Shown: positions 14,069 to 17,864 of the stretch, piece after piece
Layout of the letters: every line of letters begins with the position of its first letter
How positions within the stretch are numbered: the first letter of the stretch is position 1
Source of the DNA: an uncultured Spirochaetia bacterium
GTDB lineage: Bacteria; Spirochaetota; UBA4802; JAGODF01
Length of the DNA: 17,864 bases
Direction of reading: 5' to 3'
Assembly: GCA_937967705.1 (NCBI GenBank)
Contig: CALCJG010000491.1
Span: 1 to 17,864, forward strand
Position numbers and translations under genes: made by a program
Notes under the pieces: model-generated
Databases searched by the model: none
Told to the model about the DNA's origin: nothing
Seen by the model: only the letters and a program-made list of their open reading frames with translations

Positions 14069-15844
14069 TTGTCAATTTCAAAAGCAACAATTGAAACAGT
14101 AAGGGATCGAGCCCATATAGAAGAAATTGTTAAACGATATGTCCCGTCGCTTGCGAAGCGGGGAAAGAATTATTTAGGTCTGTGTCCTTTCCATAAAGAA
14201 AAGACCCCCTCTTTTACGGTATCTACAGATAAACAGATATTTTACTGTTTTGGATGTCATACGGGAGGTAATGTATTTACGTTTATTTCCAAAATTGAAA
14301 AACTGAACTTTCCGGACAGTGTCCGACATCTGGGTAATCTTCTGGGCATTACAGTTGAAGAAGAATCATCTGAGAAAAAGGATACTTTTTTTGCACAATA
14401 CAAGAAAATTAATCAGGAGGCCGCCAGACAGTATCACAGGTATTTAAAATCTCCTGCCGGTAAAACAGGATTGGATTATTTACTGGACAGAGGGGTAAAT
14501 ATGGCAAGTATAGAGCAATTCGGACTGGGTCTGGCCCCGGATTCCTGGAACTTCATTACGAATCATTTTCAGAACCTAAAAGTTAATCCGGAAAATCTCC
14601 TGTCTGCGGGACTTATCAGTGTTAGCGATAAAAATAACCAGAAAAGATATTACGACAGGTTCCGCAACAGGATCATGTTCCCCATAACCAATCCCCGGGA
14701 AGATATCGTGGCTTTCGGGGGGCGTATTATCGGGAATGGTGAACCCAAATACCTGAATACCCCAGAAACGGAATACTATAAAAAGGGGACTATCCTTTAC
14801 GGATTCCCACAGGCCCGGGAGTCCATCAGCGAATTGAAGAGGGCTATTATTGTCGAAGGATATCTTGATGTAATAGGGTGTCATCAGAACGGCGTGAAGA
14901 ATGTAGTTGCCCCTCTTGGGACAGCTCTTACAGTCAATCAGATCGATCTATTGCTGCGTTATTGCACTGAAATAGTACTGTTGTTTGATTCGGATTCTGC
15001 GGGAGTTAAGGCCTCTCTGCGATCCATCGATCTTCTTGAAGAGAGAAATGTCGACATCAAGATTGCCCAGCTCCCCTTTGGGGATCCTTTCGAATTCCTC
15101 AACGCGAAGAATGTACGGGAATTTATGGCCATCGTGGATTCAGCCTTAAAACCGGTGGATTATAAAATACATCGTATCATCAGTTTGAATAAATCGGGGG
15201 ATAAGATTAAAGTCTTGAAGTCCCTTTTTCCCATATTGCGGGAAATCAGATATGAAACCGAGCGGACGCATTATCTTGGGCTGATCAGCCGTCAGCTCAG
15301 CATCAATGAGAGTGATCTTAGATCGGATTACAGCAGGTTTTTCAAAGGTGCCGTTCCTGAGCGTGTTGCCGATACGGCGTCCTCTGGCAAGGGGGAAAAA
15401 ATCGATTTTCTCGCCAGAGGTTACAGGGATCTGGTTATTCTATTGATCAATTATCCCGAGCTGATGGAACAGGCTGTCATAGATTTTTCAGAATATGACA
15501 TAGCGGACCCGGTGGCCGGTTCGATTTTTACGAGGTTGTGTGAATTCTATTCGAAGGGGGAGCCCATTTCAATAGGCCGATTTTATGACATCTTTCAGGA
15601 AGGCGAGGAAAAGGTTTTGCTTGACAAAACCGTTTTTAAAGAATTTCAAGTAATCTCGCCCATGGATGTGTATACGGAGATATACATAAACATTAAGAAG
15701 AAACAGATAGAGGATAAATTAAAGGGGTATTTCGATCTTATCCAAATGAAGGGGAGTAATCCGGAATACATGGCGGAAATTGAGGTATTAAGAAGAGAAA
15801 AAGAGAAATTATCCTCATTTATTTATAATAAAAATGTTAAATAG
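14069..15844 (+). CDS. dnaG: DNA primase
   Basis: Synthesises RNA primers at the replication fork and is recruited by the replicative helicase. The 591-residue length is typical. The CHC2 zinc finger uses Cys39, His42, Cys60 and Cys63 (CPFHKEKTPSF, FYCFGCHTGGN). The polymerase core includes Y-D-R-F-R-N-R-I-M-F-P at about 195-205 and Y-L-N-T-P-E-T near 228. The TOPRIM motifs give Glu263 (IIVEGYLDVI) and the acidic pair Asp307/Asp309 (LLFDSDSAG). The C-terminal helicase-binding region, beyond about 430, is divergent as usual. The start is TTG at 14069: the zinc finger then sits at the normal distance from the N-terminus, and AGGA just after the yqeY stop serves as ribosome site. No upstream in-frame ATG exists. 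Confidence 0.97.
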   Translation: MSISKATIETVRDRAHIEEIVKRYVPSLAKRGKNYLGLCPFHKEKTPSFTVSTDKQIFYCFGCHTGGNVFTFISKIEKLNFPDSVRHLGNLLGITVEEESSEKKDTFFAQYKKINQEAARQYHRYLKSPAGKTGLDYLLDRGVNMASIEQFGLGLAPDSWNFITNHFQNLKVNPENLLSAGLISVSDKNNQKRYYDRFRNRIMFPITNPREDIVAFGGRIIGNGEPKYLNTPETEYYKKGTILYGFPQARESISELKRAIIVEGYLDVIGCHQNGVKNVVAPLGTALTVNQIDLLLRYCTEIVLLFDSDSAGVKASLRSIDLLEERNVDIKIAQLPFGDPFEFLNAKNVREFMAIVDSALKPVDYKIHRIISLNKSGDKIKVLKSLFPILREIRYETERTHYLGLISRQLSINESDLRSDYSRFFKGAVPERVADTASSGKGEKIDFLARGYRDLVILLINYPELMEQAVIDFSEYDIADPVAGSIFTRLCEFYSKGEPISIGRFYDIFQEGEEKVLLDKTVFKEFQVISPMDVYTEIYINIKKKQIEDKLKGYFDLIQMKGSNPEYMAEIEVLRREKEKLSSFIYNKNVK

Positions 15845-15943
15845 TGAAGATAATAAAAAAAGGTATACTATTAATTAAATATAAGATTATCACAGCTTTT
15901 AGGCACCGGCCAGACTATAAATAATTAAGGAATCTTTCATAAT
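15845..15943 (+). other. dnaG-rpoD gap
   Basis: A 99-base AT-rich spacer. TATACT (15864) and TATAAA (15916) resemble -10 boxes, but neither has a good -35 partner, so an internal rpoD promoter is possible but unproven. The only ribosome-site-like sequence, AAGGA at 15928-15932, is about 11-12 bases from the rpoD ATG, longer than usual. Confidence 0.3.
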
Positions 15944-17716
15944 ATGGGAAAAGGCGAATTAGTGTTAGAGAACGTACCTGAAGTAAAAAAACTCATTACT
16001 CTCGGCAAATCGAATGGCGAAATAACCTATGATGAGATAAATGATATACTTCCGGACAAATTGCTTAATTCTGAAAAGATTGATGATATCTTCATACTTC
16101 TTAATCAGCTGGGTATCGAAGTCGTTGAGGAATCCACTCGGAAGAGTACGGTCATTACAAAGAAAAAGAAGGGTCAAACGTCGAAAAAAACGGCTTCCGC
16201 GTCCGGTACATCAGAAGATGCCACTTATATCGATGATCCCATACGGCTTTACCTCAAGGAAATTGGTAAAGTGTCGCTTCTTTCCGGCGACCAGGAAGTG
16301 GATCTTGCCAAAAGAATAGAGGAGGGCGAGATACTGATTGAAAACGCTGTCCTGGATTCCACTCTTCTGGTAAATGATCTCATAAAAAATCATTCCAAGG
16401 TCAAAAGCGGAAAAATAAAACTCACGGATATCCTCAAGATCAATCGGCTCTATTATCTCTCTTCTGTAGATGTTAAGGAATTGGAAAAAAGATATAACGA
16501 AAAAATGACCGTTATCATCGCCGAAGATAAAAAAAAGATGCAGATGGAAAGCAAACTGCGAAAGGTTGATCCTGAGTCTCCCAAAGCGCAGGAGTTTATT
16601 GAAAAAATAAAAGATTCCGCCAATCATATCAAGGAATCCGTAACGGCACTTGGTATTAACGAAAACGAGATAACAAAACTTTCTCATAAAATTCAGTCCA
16701 TGGTGGCTCGCATTAAGGACACTTATGTCTTCTTTACTGATATTGAGAAAGAATACGACAAAGATCTTAAGGAGATCAAGCATCTGGCCCGGAAGATAGA
16801 GAAGGGTGAGGAGATCAAGAAGATACTGGCCCAGCTCAAAATCAGCGATAAAAATGAGATTCTTAACCTCGTTAAAGATATCAGGAATAATGAGCGTAAG
16901 ATCAGACGCATTGAACAGGAAGCTGGGGCGCCAGCAGAGGATATACTGAGATGGGGTAAACAAATTGAACAGGGCCAGCGGAAAATTTCCATCGCCAAGA
17001 AGGAACTGATCAACGCCAATCTTCGCCTCGTGGTCTCCATTGCTAAAAAATATGCTAACAGGGGCATGCATTTTTTTGATTTGATACAGGAAGGCAACAT
17101 CGGACTCATTAAAGCGGTCGACAAGTTCGAATACAGGAAAGGATATAAGTTCTCTACATATGCCACATGGTGGATTAGACAGGCCATTACCCGTGCCATC
17201 TCCGATCAGGCCAGAACCATACGCGTTCCTGTCCATATGATTGAACAGATTAACAAGGTTATGCGCGAAACCCGGCTCTTTCAGCAGGAATTCGGACGTG
17301 AACCTACAGCAGAAGAGCTGGCGGACCGTCTTGGCTGGTCGGCAAGCAAAGTAAAGGGAGTCAAAAATGTTGCCCGGGAACCCATTTCCCTGGAGACACC
17401 CGTAGGGGAGGAAGAGGATTCATTACTGGGGGATTTCATCGAGGACAAGGATGTGGATTCCCCTGCCAATACGGCTGCTTATCGGCTTCTCTCAGAGCAG
17501 ATAAATTCCGTGCTCAAAACACTCCCTGCCCGTGAGCAGAAGGTCATACGAATGCGTTTTGGTCTTGATGACGGATATTCCCATACGCTTGAGGAGGTGG
17601 GATACGTCTTTAAGGTTACCCGTGAACGCATTCGACAGATTGAGGCCAAGGCCCTCCGGCGTCTGAGGCATCCTACCCGGGCCCGCAAACTGAAGGATTA
17701 TCTGGATTACATGTAA
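15944..17716 (+). CDS. rpoD: Primary sigma factor RpoD (sigma-70)
   Basis: Housekeeping sigma subunit that directs RNA polymerase to -35/-10 promoters. In 590 residues: region 1.1-like N-terminal domain (about 8-60), a Lys/Ser/Thr-rich linker, region 1.2 from [12 protein letters not shown] at 97, and a long charged non-conserved region (about 135-345). Region 2 is at about 355-430 ([38 protein letters not shown]). Region 3 extends to about 510. Region 4 ends with helix-turn-helix [17 protein letters not shown]. The domain set is complete, consistent with a Group 1 sigma. It closes the yqeY-dnaG-rpoD unit, and a hairpin follows the stop. Confidence 0.98.
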   Translation: MGKGELVLENVPEVKKLITLGKSNGEITYDEINDILPDKLLNSEKIDDIFILLNQLGIEVVEESTRKSTVITKKKKGQTSKKTASASGTSEDATYIDDPIRLYLKEIGKVSLLSGDQEVDLAKRIEEGEILIENAVLDSTLLVNDLIKNHSKVKSGKIKLTDILKINRLYYLSSVDVKELEKRYNEKMTVIIAEDKKKMQMESKLRKVDPESPKAQEFIEKIKDSANHIKESVTALGINENEITKLSHKIQSMVARIKDTYVFFTDIEKEYDKDLKEIKHLARKIEKGEEIKKILAQLKISDKNEILNLVKDIRNNERKIRRIEQEAGAPAEDILRWGKQIEQGQRKISIAKKELINANLRLVVSIAKKYANRGMHFFDLIQEGNIGLIKAVDKFEYRKGYKFSTYATWWIRQAITRAISDQARTIRVPVHMIEQINKVMRETRLFQQEFGREPTAEELADRLGWSASKVKGVKNVAREPISLETPVGEEEDSLLGDFIEDKDVDSPANTAAYRLLSEQINSVLKTLPAREQKVIRMRFGLDDGYSHTLEEVGYVFKVTRERIRQIEAKALRRLRHPTRARKLKDYLDYM

Positions 17717-17738
17717 ATATTTTGCACGGTTTTGTATT

Positions 17739-17776
17739 GTGAAAAGAAGGGGGTGACTCCTTCTTTTCACGTTTTC
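17739..17776 (+). terminator. Terminator hairpin after rpoD
   Basis: GTGAAAAGAAGG (17739-17750) and CCTTCTTTTCAC (17759-17770) form a perfect 12-bp stem with an 8-base loop, 22 bases after the rpoD stop. The following T-run is short (GTTTTC), so termination may be incomplete, but position and stem are convincing. Confidence 0.78.
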
Positions 17777-17864
17777 ATATAATAATAATGTCAAGTCTTT
17801 TTTCTTCTGAAATTATACATTCGATACCATGAAAAATAAGCAGTTGATGAAATCGAGTAACGGT

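Noticed and set aside
16211..17236. A 341-codon open frame on the minus strand
   Set aside because: It is antisense to rpoD conserved regions and its product is Phe/Ile/Leu-rich noise without domain features.
17829..17864. Possible start of a further plus-strand gene (ATG followed by 11 open codons to the edge)
   Set aside because: No ribosome site and too short to judge; the sequence beyond the window is needed.
1..17864. Defence system, prophage, insertion sequence or CRISPR array
   Set aside because: No transposase, integrase, Cas, nuclease-toxin pair, terminal repeats or regularly spaced repeats were found; most genes are conserved housekeeping functions.

Overview
The window looks like a bacterial chromosome segment of moderate GC with AT-rich gaps, made mostly of housekeeping genes. 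No transposase, integrase, CRISPR array, tRNA or rRNA was seen. The best lineage guess is a spirochaete (Spirochaetota). It rests on the primary sigma factor sequence, the tilS-ftsH and yqeY-dnaG-rpoD neighbourhoods, and lipoprotein-like N-termini. This is recall of family sequences and is moderate to weak evidence. A rubredoxin gene suggests anaerobic or microaerophilic redox chemistry.

Layout. (1) 1-299, minus strand: a CopZ-like heavy-metal-associated (HMA) protein followed by the start of a rubredoxin, cut by the window edge. (2) 481-1326, minus: a lipoprotein of the alpha/beta hydrolase fold. (3) 1402-7830, plus: hotdog acyl-CoA thioesterase, tilS (overlapping it by one base), ftsH, then two genes I do not recognise by function, a 566-residue soluble protein and a 253-residue protein ending in a SEC-C zinc motif. 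(4) 7839-10245, minus: a small membrane-anchored protein translationally coupled to recG, ending 8 bases from the convergent SEC-C gene. (5) 10385-11992, plus: a secreted protein with four EPND-type PPC-like modules. A bidirectional terminator separates it from the convergent gene at 12060-13049 (DUF4015, TIM-barrel glycosidase-like). (6) 13050-13611: a 562-base AT-rich gap with a strong promoter. It leads into the macromolecular-synthesis cluster yqeY-dnaG-rpoD (13612-17716), which is closed by a hairpin.

How the genes fit together. TilS makes lysidine in tRNA-Ile, FtsH performs membrane protein quality control, RecG handles branched DNA, DnaG primes replication and RpoD directs housekeeping transcription. 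The two unknown genes directly after ftsH are the best candidates for undescribed biology: the SEC-C tail suggests a protein-handling role near FtsH, but that is inference. The larger of the two carries two perfect 12-bp inverted repeats inside its coding sequence, which is more than chance predicts. Several starts look like TTG (dnaG, recG, the SEC-C gene). No obviously foreign island or complete defence system is visible.
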